Position numbers and translations under genes: made by a program | The notes under the pieces: model-generated | Told to the model about the DNA's origin: nothing | Database searches by the model: none | Seen by the model: the letters and a program-made list of their open reading frames with translations, nothing else | Assembly: GCA_003151115.1 (NCBI GenBank) | Contig: PLWS01000005.1 | Coordinates: 1 to 64,000 of the forward strand | Length of the DNA: 64,000 nucleotides | Reading direction: 5' to 3' | Source of the DNA: Vulcanimicrobiota bacterium | GTDB lineage: Bacteria > Vulcanimicrobiota > Vulcanimicrobiia > Vulcanimicrobiales > Vulcanimicrobiaceae | Shown here: in pieces, positions 49,524-57,744 of the stretch | Layout of the letters: each line of letters opens with the position of its first letter | Position numbering within the stretch: position 1 is the stretch's first letter

Positions 49524-50942
49524 TTAGCCGACTGAGCCTTCCATTTCCATTTTGACCAGACGGTTCAGTTCGACCGCATATTCCATCGGCAGTTCCTTGA
49601 CGAAGAAGTCGAAGAAGCCGTTGACGATCATCGCGGTTGCATCGGCTTCGTTTAAGCCGCGGCTCATCGCGTAGAAGAGCTGCTCTTCGCCGATTTTGCT
49701 GACGCTGGCCTCATGTTCGACGGTGGAACGCTGCTCGTGGATCTTCATCGTCGGCTTGGTGTCGCTGGCCGACTGCTCGTCCATGATCAGCGCGTCACAC
49801 TTGACGCGCGTCTTGGCGCCGACGGCGCCGGGGAATATCTCGACCAGTCCGCGGTACGTTGTTCTTCCGCCGTGCGCGCTGACCGATTTGTTGGTGACCA
49901 TCGACGTCGTGTTGGGCGCGGCGTGAATAACTTTCGCGCCGGCGTCTTGATGCTGGCCTTCGCCGGCGAATGCCATCGAGAGCACTTCCCCGCGCGCGCC
50001 TTCGCCCATCAGGTAGATGGCCGGGTACTTCATGGTCAAGCGCGAGCCGATGTTGCCGTCGACCCATTCGACGGTCGCATTCTTATATGCGTACGCGCGT
50101 TTGGTGACGAGATTGAAAATGTTGCGGTACCAGTTTTGGATCGTCGTATACCGGATCGAAGCGTCTTCAAGCGCGATGAGTTCGACGACCGCGCTGTGCA
50201 GCGAACTGGTCGAGAATTTCGGCGCCGTGCATCCCTCGATGTAGTGCACTTTCGAGCCTTTGTCGGCGATGATCAGCGTGCGCTCGAACTGGCCCATGTT
50301 CTCCGCGTTTATGCGGAAATAGGCTTGGAGCGGCTGCTTGACTTCAACACCCGGCGGAACGTAGATGAACGATCCGCCCGACCACACGGCCGAGTTGAGC
50401 GCGGCGAACTTATTGTCGGCGACCGGAATGATCGTGGCCAGATATTTTTGCACGATTTCGGGGTGCTGTTTGACCGCCGTGTCCATGTCGCAGAAGAGCA
50501 CGCCGAGCTCTTCCAGCTCTTTGTTCACGTTGTGATAGACGACTTCGGATTCGTACTGCGCGGAGACGCCGGCCAAAAACTTGCGTTCGGCCTCGGGAAT
50601 GCCCAGACGGTCGAACGTCTTTTTGATGTCGTCGGGCACGTCGTCCCACGAACGCTCGGCGCGGTCGGTCGATTTCACGAAATAGTGAATGTTGGCGAAG
50701 TCGATCTCGGAGAGCAACTTCGTGTCGCCCCATGTCGGCATCGGCTTGCTGAGGAATACGTCCAGCGCCTTGAGGCGAAACTCGCGCATCCACGCGGGCT
50801 CGTCCTTCATCTCGCTGATACGCTCGACGATCTCGCGGGTCAGGCCTTTGCCCGACTTAAAGACATACTTGTCCTCGGAATCGTGGAACCCGTGACGGTA
50901 TTCCTCGATGAGGGGCTGGGCGGGCTTAAGTTGGGTGGCCAT
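49524..50942 (-). CDS. sufB: Fe-S cluster assembly protein SufB
   Basis: SufB is the scaffold of the SUF iron-sulfur cluster machinery. The 472-aa protein shows the usual motifs: [50 protein letters not shown], and further on the conserved beta-helix part with [20 protein letters not shown] and [20 protein letters not shown]. Its conserved Cys lies in EGCTAP. No sufC, sufD or sufS follows; a terminator closes the unit, so sufB stands alone here. A dyad operator with GATAG half-sites covers its promoter, and no Shine-Dalgarno is seen before the ATG. Confidence 0.96.
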   Translation of the reverse strand: MATQLKPAQPLIEEYRHGFHDSEDKYVFKSGKGLTREIVERISEMKDEPAWMREFRLKALDVFLSKPMPTWGDTKLLSEIDFANIHYFVKSTDRAERSWDDVPDDIKKTFDRLGIPEAERKFLAGVSAQYESEVVYHNVNKELEELGVLFCDMDTAVKQHPEIVQKYLATIIPVADNKFAALNSAVWSGGSFIYVPPGVEVKQPLQAYFRINAENMGQFERTLIIADKGSKVHYIEGCTAPKFSTSSLHSAVVELIALEDASIRYTTIQNWYRNIFNLVTKRAYAYKNATVEWVDGNIGSRLTMKYPAIYLMGEGARGEVLSMAFAGEGQHQDAGAKVIHAAPNTTSMVTNKSVSAHGGRTTYRGLVEIFPGAVGAKTRVKCDALIMDEQSASDTKPTMKIHEQRSTVEHEASVSKIGEEQLFYAMSRGLNEADATAMIVNGFFDFFVKELPMEYAVELNRLVKMEMEGSVG

Positions 50943-50950
50943 GTCTTATA

Positions 50951-51005
50951 AAGGTATGTCAGCGCTTAGCGATAGTCAAGATAGTGAAGGCCTATCTTTA
51001 CTATC
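50951..51005 (-). promoter_or_regulatory. sufB promoter with a four-half-site operator
   Basis: On the minus strand TTGACT (50974-50979) and TACCTT (50951-50956) are spaced 17 bp; the ATG lies 8 nt past the -10. Over the -35 and upstream lie GATAG (50971-50975), GATAG (50980-50984), CTATC (50992-50996) and CTATC (51001-51005): two direct pairs at 9-bp steps arranged as a dyad. AAGATAGT (50978-50985) and ACTATCTT (51000-51007) match perfectly. A dimer-of-dimers repressor would block the promoter. An iron-sulfur or redox-sensing regulator is likely but is not visible in the window. Confidence 0.65.
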
Positions 51006-51007
51006 TT

Positions 51008-51198
51008 TATGACCGCTGTATGGGTCGCCGAGTTGCAGCTCAAGAATGGGCCTAGCTGGCGACCGGTCGGCTCATTGCGGTCTCCGTACAAAAGCGGCGG
51101 AGACTCATCTACAACGCGGTGCGCTCGAATAGCTTTACAGCGGGGGCGATAGGGGCTATTCTTTTTTCGAGCTCTTTTTAAGGAAGGAGCTCGCGGTC
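51008..51198 (+). other. Structured upstream part of the speD leader
   Basis: The 413-bp gap between sufB and speD holds GGTCGCC/GGCGACC (51023-51029 with 51058-51064), GTCTCCG/CGGAGAC (51080-51086 with 51098-51104) and CGAGCTC/GAGCTCG (51168-51174 with 51187-51193), plus a small ORF (51199-51276). It is too long and structured for a plain spacer. It is a candidate cis-acting RNA for the polyamine operon; no known riboswitch is recognised. Confidence 0.45.
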
Positions 51199-51276
51199 AT
51201 GGGAGGCGCGCCCTTACGCGCCATCGCGGCGAGCCGCACGCGCACCGAAAAAGCGCCGGCAAGAGCTCGCCGATAG
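51199..51276 (+). CDS. Arginine-rich leader ORF upstream of speD, 25 aa
   Basis: ATG at 51199 is preceded at 9 nt by AGGAAGGAG, the strongest ribosome-binding site in this region. The 25-codon frame ends at TAG 51274-51276. It encodes six Arg (positions 7, 13, 15, 22, 24, 25), four of them in the last 13 residues and the final two residues being Arg-Arg, a Lys and no hydrophobic stretch. It lies 79 bp before the speD start. Polyamine genes elsewhere are controlled by small upstream ORFs that sense polyamines or ornithine (speFL in enterobacteria, the AMD1 uORF in animals). Such a role here is inference; coding is not proven. Confidence 0.5.
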   Translation: MGGAPLRAIAASRTRTEKAPARARR

Positions 51277-51355
51277 GTCGGGGACGTGGCTGCACTGCAG
51301 GCGCCAGCCGACAAGTCCGGAGGTGGGATTCCCACAAGTCGAGGAGAGCGCAGAA

Positions 51356-51769
51356 TTGAAAGCACTCGGTACGCACATCGTGTGCGAACTCTCGGGTTGT
51401 GACCCGAAGGCACTTTCGGACGTAGACGGCGTCCACGCAATGATGGTCGCGGCGGCGCGAGCCGCGAACGCGACTATTCTCCAGAGTTCTTTTCACCGTT
51501 TCGAACCGCAAGGCGTCTCGGGCACGGTGATTCTGGCAGAATCGCATCTCTCGATCCACACCTGGCCCGAGAAGAGATATGCCGCCATGGATTTTTACAC
51601 GTGCGGCGACCACACGGACCCGTGGCTGGCGTGTTTACACGCAGCCAAGGTTCTGTCCGCAAAGCGAATGTTGACGACGGAGTTCAAGCGAGGCATCGAA
51701 GCCAAGAACGGAACTTTTACGCACATTGTAACTGCAACCGAAGCAAAAGATCGACCGCGAACCGCCTAA
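51356..51769 (+). CDS. speD: S-adenosylmethionine decarboxylase, prokaryotic class
   Basis: SpeD decarboxylates SAM to supply aminopropyl groups for spermidine. The TTG at 51356 follows GAGGAG by 9 nt and gives 137 aa, normal for the short bacterial class; an in-frame GTG at 51323 is less well placed. The self-cleavage site is LAESHLSIHTWPEKR (Glu-Ser, the Ser becoming pyruvoyl), followed by the catalytic His/Cys region DFYTCGDHTDPW. It is the first gene of a run with speE and, further on, the glycine cleavage genes. Confidence 0.95.
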   Translation: MKALGTHIVCELSGCDPKALSDVDGVHAMMVAAARAANATILQSSFHRFEPQGVSGTVILAESHLSIHTWPEKRYAAMDFYTCGDHTDPWLACLHAAKVLSAKRMLTTEFKRGIEAKNGTFTHIVTATEAKDRPRTA

Positions 51770-51791
51770 CCGCGGTTCTTATTCTGTAGCG

Positions 51792-52679
51792 ATGCCCAAG
51801 ACCGAACGTTGGCAGTGGTACGTCGAGCAATTTGCTCCGACCGAACAACATCATCACGCCATCGATCGCCTCTACTACGCGGGGCGTTCGCAATTCCAAG
51901 AGATCGGCATCATCGACACGCCCGTCTTCGGGAAGATGCTTATTCTCGACGGCGACACACAAAGCTCGCAAGCCGACGAGCGGATCTATCACGAGGCGCT
52001 CGTGCATCCGGCGATGGCCGGCGCCACCGACCGCTCCGAGGTGCTCATCCTCGGCGGCGGCGAGGGCGCGACGCTGCGCGAGGTGCTGCGCCATCCGGCC
52101 GTCCGGCGCGCGACGATGGTTGATATTGACGGCGAAGTCATCGAGCTTTCGAAGATGTATCTGGCCGAGTGGTCGCAGGAGAGCTTTAATAATCCGCGTG
52201 CCCGCGTGATTGTCGGCGACGCGCTCAAGTTTCTGGCTGAAGATAAAGACCGTTACGGCATTATTATCTCGGACCTAACCGAGCCGCTCGAGGACTCGCC
52301 GAGTAATCCGCTCTTTTGCGATGCGGTTTTCCGCGACATCAAAAACCGGCTTGCACCGGGCGGGGTCTACGTTTTGCAAGCGAGCACGGCGGGATTTCAC
52401 AATTTGTCGCTCCACGCCAAGATGGCGCGCACGCTGCGGAAATATTACGAGCACGTCGTCTCGTACTACACGCACGTACCCGCATTCGACAACGATTGGG
52501 CTTTCATCGCCTGCAGCGACGGAGCCGATCTCTCGCGCTTGGACGAGGGCGAAATCGAACCATACTGCAGCGAGCTGCAAGGTGAAAACTTCTTCTACGA
52601 CGCGGAGACGCACCGCCGGATATTCGCGCTGCCGCTTTATCTGCGGCGCGCACTCGCGGAAAACGGCGACACGTTTTGA
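51792..52679 (+). CDS. speE: Spermidine synthase (polyamine aminopropyltransferase)
   Basis: SpeE moves the aminopropyl group from decarboxylated SAM to putrescine. The 295-aa protein has the Rossmann motif VLILGGGEGATLREVLRHPA, VDIDGEVIELSKMYL, the catalytic Asp region IIISDLTEPLEDSPSNPLFC and GGVYVLQAST. The N-terminal ERWQWYVEQFAPTEQHHHAI is the usual beta-strand part. Some relatives make thermospermine; the product cannot be fixed by eye. It follows speD by 22 bp and overlaps the thioesterase start by 4 nt. Confidence 0.95.
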   Translation: MPKTERWQWYVEQFAPTEQHHHAIDRLYYAGRSQFQEIGIIDTPVFGKMLILDGDTQSSQADERIYHEALVHPAMAGATDRSEVLILGGGEGATLREVLRHPAVRRATMVDIDGEVIELSKMYLAEWSQESFNNPRARVIVGDALKFLAEDKDRYGIIISDLTEPLEDSPSNPLFCDAVFRDIKNRLAPGGVYVLQASTAGFHNLSLHAKMARTLRKYYEHVVSYYTHVPAFDNDWAFIACSDGADLSRLDEGEIEPYCSELQGENFFYDAETHRRIFALPLYLRRALAENGDTF

Positions 52680-53113
52680 GCTCGATCGATCAAGCCTCGG
52701 TTCGCCGGCAGTGGGATAAGGAACGCTCGCATTTTGTCGAGCTCCTCGATTTAAGGCTCGAGAGCGTGGAGAAGGGCAAAGCGGTGATGCGTATGCCGTA
52801 CCGCTCGCAGATCTCCAACGGCACGGGTGCGGTGCATGGCGGTGCGATCGTCAGTCTGTGCGACACGGTTTTTTATGTAGCCCTGGCTTCGCTCTACGGC
52901 CGCGACCAAGATACGACGACCGTTTCGCTGCAGTGCAACTTCCTGGCCCCGGCGGTCGGTCCCGACGATCTGGTGGCCGAAGCAACCGTGCTGAGAGCCG
53001 GTCGGCGCATCTGCTACGGCGAAGTCACGGTGCGCAGCGGCAGCAAAGTCGTCGCGCACACGACGCTCAACTACCTCAATACGTATCCGGACGAAAAGCC
53101 AAAGAAAAAATGA
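52676..53113 (+). CDS. Hotdog-fold thioesterase (PaaI-like)
   Basis: The TTG start gives 145 aa with the hotdog pattern: MRMPYRSQISNGTGAVHGGA with the HGG turn, IVSLCDTVFYVALASLYGRD and TTTVSLQCNFLAPAVGPDD, ending in a basic tail. These enzymes cut acyl-CoA or related thioesters. It lies inside the polyamine/glycine-cleavage run, overlapping speE by 4 nt and gcvT by 4 nt (ATGA), so it is co-expressed; its role there is not clear. Confidence 0.88.
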   Translation: MSSIDQASVRRQWDKERSHFVELLDLRLESVEKGKAVMRMPYRSQISNGTGAVHGGAIVSLCDTVFYVALASLYGRDQDTTTVSLQCNFLAPAVGPDDLVAEATVLRAGRRICYGEVTVRSGSKVVAHTTLNYLNTYPDEKPKKK

Positions 53114-54213
53114 AACGCACCGCCCTCTACGACGAGCACGTAAAATTGCGCGCGCGGCTGATTCCCTTCGGCGGCTTCGACATGCCCGTGCAGTATCAAA
53201 GCATTCTGCAGGAGCACGAAGCCGTTCGCAAAGCGGCGGGCCTTTTCGATCTCTCGCACATGGGACAGTTCATTTTAGAAGGCGACGGAGTGGCCGAATG
53301 GGCGGACCGGCTCACCGTCAACGCCGTTCCGACGATGAAGCCGTGGCAAGCGCGCTATAACATCTTTACGAACGAGCGCGGCGGCGCGCACGACGACGTT
53401 ATTTTCTACCGCCTGCCTAACCGCTGGCTGCTGATCGTCAACGCCGGCAACGCCGACAAGATGTGGAAACATCTCAACGACAACGTGGGCGGGTCCGGCG
53501 TGAAGCTGACGTCGCTGCACGGTCGCAACGCGCTGATCGCGATCCAGGGCCCACGTTCGGTCGCAATGCTTCAGCCGCATGCCGACGTTGATTTGAACGG
53601 GCTCAAATATTATTTTTGCGCCGAAGGCAAGATTTACGGCAAGGAAGCCGTCATCGCGCGTACGGGCTACACGGGGGAAGACGGCTTCGAACTTTTTGTC
53701 GACGGAGCCGACGCGCCGGAGATTTGGACGAAGCTTTTGGTAGACAATGCCGGCGCCGGCTTGATTCCGGCGGGCTTGGGTGCGCGCGACGTCTTGCGTT
53801 TGGAAGCCGGCATGCCGCTCTATGGACACGAGCTCACCGAAGAGATCACGCCGCTGCAAGCCGGTTTGGGCTGGGTGATCAAGATGAACAAGCCGGAGTT
53901 TCTGGGGAAAGCCGCGCTGGAAGAGCAGCAGAACCGCGACGATTATCCGCGCATCGTGGGAATCGTGATGGACGGGCGCGCGCCCGCCCGCGAAGGCTAT
54001 CACGTTTTTCTGGGCGAGAAGCGCGTGGGAGAGATCCGCAGCGGATCGGTCGGGCCGTCGGTGGGCAACAAGAGCATCGGAACGGCGCTGGTGGAAAAGG
54101 AAGCCGCAACTCCCGGCACGGACGTAGTGGTTCACATTCGCGGGACCGCCTACGGCGCGAAAGTCGTAGAGCTGCCGTTTTACAAGAGGAGTTACAAGAT
54201 TGGCGCAGCCTGA
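53110..54213 (+). CDS. gcvT: Glycine cleavage system aminomethyltransferase (T protein)
   Basis: GcvT releases ammonia and passes the one-carbon unit to tetrahydrofolate. The ATG at 53110 overlaps the thioesterase stop and gives 367 aa: RTALYDEHVKLRARLIPFGG, LFDLSHMGQFILEGDGVAEW, and ARTGYTGEDGFELFVDGADA with the folate-binding region, and GLGARDVLRLEAGMPLYGHE toward the end. It is complete. The longer frame that starts at 52858 is inside the thioesterase. The gcvH start overlaps its end by 14 nt. Confidence 0.96.
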   Translation: MKRTALYDEHVKLRARLIPFGGFDMPVQYQSILQEHEAVRKAAGLFDLSHMGQFILEGDGVAEWADRLTVNAVPTMKPWQARYNIFTNERGGAHDDVIFYRLPNRWLLIVNAGNADKMWKHLNDNVGGSGVKLTSLHGRNALIAIQGPRSVAMLQPHADVDLNGLKYYFCAEGKIYGKEAVIARTGYTGEDGFELFVDGADAPEIWTKLLVDNAGAGLIPAGLGARDVLRLEAGMPLYGHELTEEITPLQAGLGWVIKMNKPEFLGKAALEEQQNRDDYPRIVGIVMDGRAPAREGYHVFLGEKRVGEIRSGSVGPSVGNKSIGTALVEKEAATPGTDVVVHIRGTAYGAKVVELPFYKRSYKIGAA

Positions 54214-54583
54214 AGGCCTGCTCTACAGCAAGGAGCACGAGTGGGTGAAGATCGACGGCGATAACGCGACGGTCGGCATCACCGATTACGCGCAAGACTC
54301 GCTGGGCGATATCGTTTACGTCGAGCTGCCGAAAATCGGTAGGCAGGTTGTTCAATTCGCATCGGTTGGCGTCGTCGAATCGGTCAAAGCCGTTTCGGAT
54401 CTTTTTACGCCCGTGGGCGGCGAGGTCACCGAGGTCAACGCCGGACTCGAAAACGATCCGGCGCTCGTCAACCGCGAGCCGTTCGAAGGCGGCTGGCTTT
54501 TCAAAGTGAAGCTTTCGGGCGACGCACAAACCTCGGGGCTGCTTTCGGCCGCCGATTACGAGAGTTTCACCAAAGAAAGCTAA
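54200..54583 (+). CDS. gcvH: Glycine cleavage system H protein
   Basis: The 127-aa lipoyl carrier shows SKEHEWVKIDGDNATVGITD, YAQDSLGDIVYVELPKIGRQ and the lipoylation site VGVVESVKAVSDLFTPVGGE with its Lys. The TTG start follows AGGAG by 9 nt and overlaps gcvT by 14 nt. The lipoyl arm shuttles the aminomethyl group between P and T proteins. Length and motifs are normal. Confidence 0.96.
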   Translation: MAQPEGLLYSKEHEWVKIDGDNATVGITDYAQDSLGDIVYVELPKIGRQVVQFASVGVVESVKAVSDLFTPVGGEVTEVNAGLENDPALVNREPFEGGWLFKVKLSGDAQTSGLLSAADYESFTKES

Positions 54584-54586
54584 TCC

Positions 54587-55948
54587 TTGTACACGCCCCA
54601 TACTGAGCGCGACGTGGCGCAGATGCTGCAAACGGTCGGCGTTGATTCGCTCGACGATCTGCTGCGCGTTCCCGACGCCGTCAAACTGCGCGAAAAGCTC
54701 GAGGTCGTTCCTGCGTTGCCCGAAACCGGAATCGTCAGCCGTTTTGAAGAGCTTGCTCTTGAAAACACGGGCGCACGATTCGTTTCATTCTTGGGCGCGG
54801 GCAGCTACCTGCACTACGCTCCGCCGGCGATCAGCGCGCTTGCCATGCGCGGCGAGTTTCTCACCGCGTACACGCCCTACCAGGCCGAAGTATCGCAAGG
54901 CTACCTGCAAGCGATCTACGAGTGGCAGACGTATATTTGTTTGCTGACCGGAATGGATATCGCCAACGCCTCGGTCTACGACGGCGCGACCGCGCTGGCG
55001 GAAGCCGCGATCATGGCGATCAATGAAAACGGGCGGCAGAAGATATTGGTCTCGCGCGCCATCCATCCGAATTACCGCGCGGTTTTGAAGACGTACTGCG
55101 ACGGTTTGGACGTGGCGATCGAAGAGCTGCCGATCGCGGAGGACGGCACGACCGATCTCGGCGAACTCGCGCGTTTGGCGGCGACCAAAGAATACGCGTG
55201 CGTGGCGTTGCAGTCGCCAAATTTCTTTGGTGTTATCGACACCCCTGGCTCGGCCGAGCACAGCGCGCTAAAAGATAGCGGCACGGTTCTGGTGGCAGTA
55301 GTCGCAGAGGCGCTCTCGCTGGGCGCGCTGCAGCCGCCGTCGCAGTGGGGCGCGGACATCGTTGCGGGCGAAGCGCAGAGCTTCGGCGTGCCGGTGGCTT
55401 ACGGTGGTCCGTACGTCGGCTTTATCGCCGCGAGGAAAGAACATTTGCGCCGTATTCCCGGGCGCCTCGCCGGCAAGACGGTTGACTCCAACGGAAAAGA
55501 AGGCTACGTCCTGACGCTGCAAGCGCGCGAGCAGCACATCCGCCGGGAACGTGCGACTTCGAACATTTGCACCAACCAGGCCCACTGCGCGCTCATCGCT
55601 ACGATGTATTTGGCGCTCGTTGGGAAGACCGGGTTACGCGACGTGGCCGCGGCGAACTTGCAGCGCACACGTGAACTGGCGGCGGCGGTCGACGCGATCG
55701 ATGGCTGTTCGCTGAAATTTACGGCGCCGTATTTCAACGAAATCGTCGTCTGCGTGCACCAGCCTGCCAGACACGCCCTGGCGAAGCTCGAGCAGCGCGG
55801 CATTTTAGGCGGCGTCGATCTCGGGCGCTACTACCCCGAGTACGACAACTGCATTCTGATGGCCGCCACGGAAATGACGACGACCCGGGACATTCAAACG
55901 CTCACCAAGGCTTTGCACGAGGTTGTACATGTCCACGCCCGTGTCTGA
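54587..55948 (+). CDS. gcvPA: Glycine dehydrogenase (decarboxylating) subunit 1
   Basis: The P protein decarboxylates glycine with PLP. In this organism it is split in two; this 453-aa N-terminal subunit has YTPHTERDVAQMLQTVGVDS, FLGAGSYLHYAPPAISALAM and YQAEVSQGYLQAIYEWQTYI, with GLETLGLRDV-like regions further on (YVLTLQAREQHIRRERATSN). The TTG start is 3 nt after the gcvH stop. The end overlaps the gcvPB start by 20 nt. The PLP lysine is in the partner subunit. Confidence 0.95.
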   Translation: MYTPHTERDVAQMLQTVGVDSLDDLLRVPDAVKLREKLEVVPALPETGIVSRFEELALENTGARFVSFLGAGSYLHYAPPAISALAMRGEFLTAYTPYQAEVSQGYLQAIYEWQTYICLLTGMDIANASVYDGATALAEAAIMAINENGRQKILVSRAIHPNYRAVLKTYCDGLDVAIEELPIAEDGTTDLGELARLAATKEYACVALQSPNFFGVIDTPGSAEHSALKDSGTVLVAVVAEALSLGALQPPSQWGADIVAGEAQSFGVPVAYGGPYVGFIAARKEHLRRIPGRLAGKTVDSNGKEGYVLTLQAREQHIRRERATSNICTNQAHCALIATMYLALVGKTGLRDVAAANLQRTRELAAAVDAIDGCSLKFTAPYFNEIVVCVHQPARHALAKLEQRGILGGVDLGRYYPEYDNCILMAATEMTTTRDIQTLTKALHEVVHVHARV

Positions 55949-57395
55949 CCATACCGCCACGCCGCTCATCTTCGAATCCGGTCAGGACGGTCGCGCGAAC
56001 CGTTACTTCGAACGGGGAAAGAGTCTCGACCAATTCTTACCGCGTGAAGCTCTGCGCGCCGAGCTGCCGATTCCCGACAATAGCGAGATGGACGTCGTAC
56101 GGCACTTCACACGGCTGTCGCAGCGCACGTTCGGAATCGACGTCGGTTTTTATCCGCTGGGCTCTTGCACGATGAAATACAACCCGCGCGTCAACGACGC
56201 GATGGCGAACTTGCCGGGGCTGCGCGATTTGCATCCGTACACTCCAGACGATCAGGCGCAAGGCGCGCTGCGGATCATGTGGGAACTCGAGCGCAGCTTG
56301 TGCTCGCTCTTCGGCATGGCGGCGTTTTCGCTCAATCCGTCGGCGGGCGCGCATGCCGAACTCGCGGCGCTGCTGATCGCGAAGGCGTACTTTAAGGGTC
56401 GCGGCGAGACCAAACGCGACAAAGTCATCGTCCCCGACACGGCGCACGGTACGAACCCGGCTTCGGCGGCGATGTGCGGTTTCAAAGTCATCTCGCTCAA
56501 GAGCGACAAGCGCGGGCGCGTCAGCGTCGACGAAGTCAAGAAAGTGCTGGGCGACGACACCGCCGTCGTGATGATGACCAACCCCAATACGCTCGGACTG
56601 TTCGAAGATCATGTGCACGAAATTACGCGCGCGGTTCACGAAGCCGGCGGGCTTTGCTATTACGACGGCGCGAACGCCAACGCGCTGATGGGCAACGCGC
56701 GGCCGGGCGACATGGGCTTCGATCTCATGCATTTGAACCTGCACAAGACGTTTACGATTCCGCACGGTGGCGGCGGCGCGGGCTCGGGTCCGCTCGGCGT
56801 GGCGAAGCATTTGGTCGATTTCTTGCCGACACCGTACGTTCGGAAGAAGAACGACTCGTTCGTTTTGGATTTCGACATGCCCAAAAGCATCGGGCCGATG
56901 CGGTCGTTCTGGTCGAATTTCGCGCACATCGTACGCGCGCTCGCGTACGTGTATGCGAACGGTGCGGAGGGTCTGACGAAAGTTTCGCAGCTCGCGGTTC
57001 TCAACGCGAATTACATGCGCGTCAAGATTCGCGAGTTCTTGGAAACGCCGTACGACGAGATTTGCCGGCATGAGTTCGTCGCGTCGGCGCAAGAACTGAA
57101 GAAAGAAACTGGCGTGCGCGCGCTCGATATCGCCAAGGCGTTGCTCGATCGTGGGTACATGGCGCCGACGATATATTTCCCGCTGATCGTTCCTGAATGT
57201 TTGATGATCGAGCCGACGGAAACCGAATCGAAGGAAACGCTCGACGCTTTTGTCGATGCTTTGCGCGACATCGTCGAAACGGCGAAGCGCGAACCCGAGA
57301 AGATTTTGGCCGCGCCGGTTACAACGGTCGTCGGCCGTCTCGACGAAACGCGCGCCGCCCGCGAACCCGATCTGCGCTGGCGCCCCACGTCGTAG
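55929..57395 (+). CDS. gcvPB: Glycine dehydrogenase (decarboxylating) subunit 2
   Basis: The ATG at 55929 gives 488 aa; a TTG at 55923 is less likely. It is the PLP-binding half: GFYPLGSCTMKYNPRVNDAM, LNPSAGAHAELAALLIAKAY and DLMHLNLHKTFTIPHGGGGA with the PLP-linked Lys, then GSGPLGVAKHLVDFLPTPYV. It forms a heterodimer with gcvPA. It ends the run of seven genes that starts at speD. Key residues are intact. Confidence 0.96.
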   Translation: MSTPVSDHTATPLIFESGQDGRANRYFERGKSLDQFLPREALRAELPIPDNSEMDVVRHFTRLSQRTFGIDVGFYPLGSCTMKYNPRVNDAMANLPGLRDLHPYTPDDQAQGALRIMWELERSLCSLFGMAAFSLNPSAGAHAELAALLIAKAYFKGRGETKRDKVIVPDTAHGTNPASAAMCGFKVISLKSDKRGRVSVDEVKKVLGDDTAVVMMTNPNTLGLFEDHVHEITRAVHEAGGLCYYDGANANALMGNARPGDMGFDLMHLNLHKTFTIPHGGGGAGSGPLGVAKHLVDFLPTPYVRKKNDSFVLDFDMPKSIGPMRSFWSNFAHIVRALAYVYANGAEGLTKVSQLAVLNANYMRVKIREFLETPYDEICRHEFVASAQELKKETGVRALDIAKALLDRGYMAPTIYFPLIVPECLMIEPTETESKETLDAFVDALRDIVETAKREPEKILAAPVTTVVGRLDETRAAREPDLRWRPTS

Positions 57396-57398
57396 CCC

Positions 57399-57429
57399 TT
57401 GCGATTCGTGCCGAATCGCGTGATATGAT
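57399..57429 (+). promoter_or_regulatory. Leaderless-type promoter of vapD
   Basis: TTGCGA (57399-57404), a 19-bp spacer and TATGAT (57424-57429, preceded by TGA as in extended -10 elements) are followed 9 nt later by the vapD ATG. The spacing matches the leaderless promoters of rplU and rplS. The -35 lies just past the gcvPB stop. Confidence 0.45.
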
Positions 57430-57438
57430 GACCGGGAA

Positions 57439-57744
57439 ATGAGCCTACAATTAGATCTCCCGTCGCCACCGACGGGGGTGCGCCGTATGTACGCGATCGC
57501 GTTCGACCTTGACACGGATGAGCGACACTTCGACGTACGGACCGTTCTGGAAGAGCACGGGTTCAGCTGGCGCCAAGGCTCGGTGTACTTTGGTGACGAG
57601 CGCGTAACGCCGGTAACGTGCGTGCTGGCAATCCAGGAACTTTCTAAGCGGTTCGACTGGTTCTCATCTTGCGTTCGGGATATCCGGATGCTGCGAATTG
57701 AAGAAAATAACGATCTTTCGCCCGCCATTAACGGTACGTCGTGA
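57439..57744 (+). CDS. vapD: VapD-family (Cas2-like) endoribonuclease
   Basis: The 101-aa protein has the VapD pattern: YAIAFDLDTDERHFDVRTVL, EEHGFSWRQGSVYFGDERVT, and VRDIRMLRIEENNDLSPAI at the end. VapD is a ferredoxin-fold RNase related to Cas2, found as a toxin with VapX or alone. The Asp near the N terminus (FDLD) is the catalytic one. A 16-residue extension (LQLDLPSPPTGV) precedes the usual MYAIAFD start; the ATG at 57439 is used because the promoter is 9 nt upstream, and 57487 is the alternative. No antitoxin gene is beside it. Confidence 0.9.
   Translation: MSLQLDLPSPPTGVRRMYAIAFDLDTDERHFDVRTVLEEHGFSWRQGSVYFGDERVTPVTCVLAIQELSKRFDWFSSCVRDIRMLRIEENNDLSPAINGTS

Noticed and set aside
51008-51198. 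Known SAM riboswitch before speD
   Set aside because: No recognised SAM-I, SAM-II or SAM-III core could be matched by eye; only generic hairpins are claimed.
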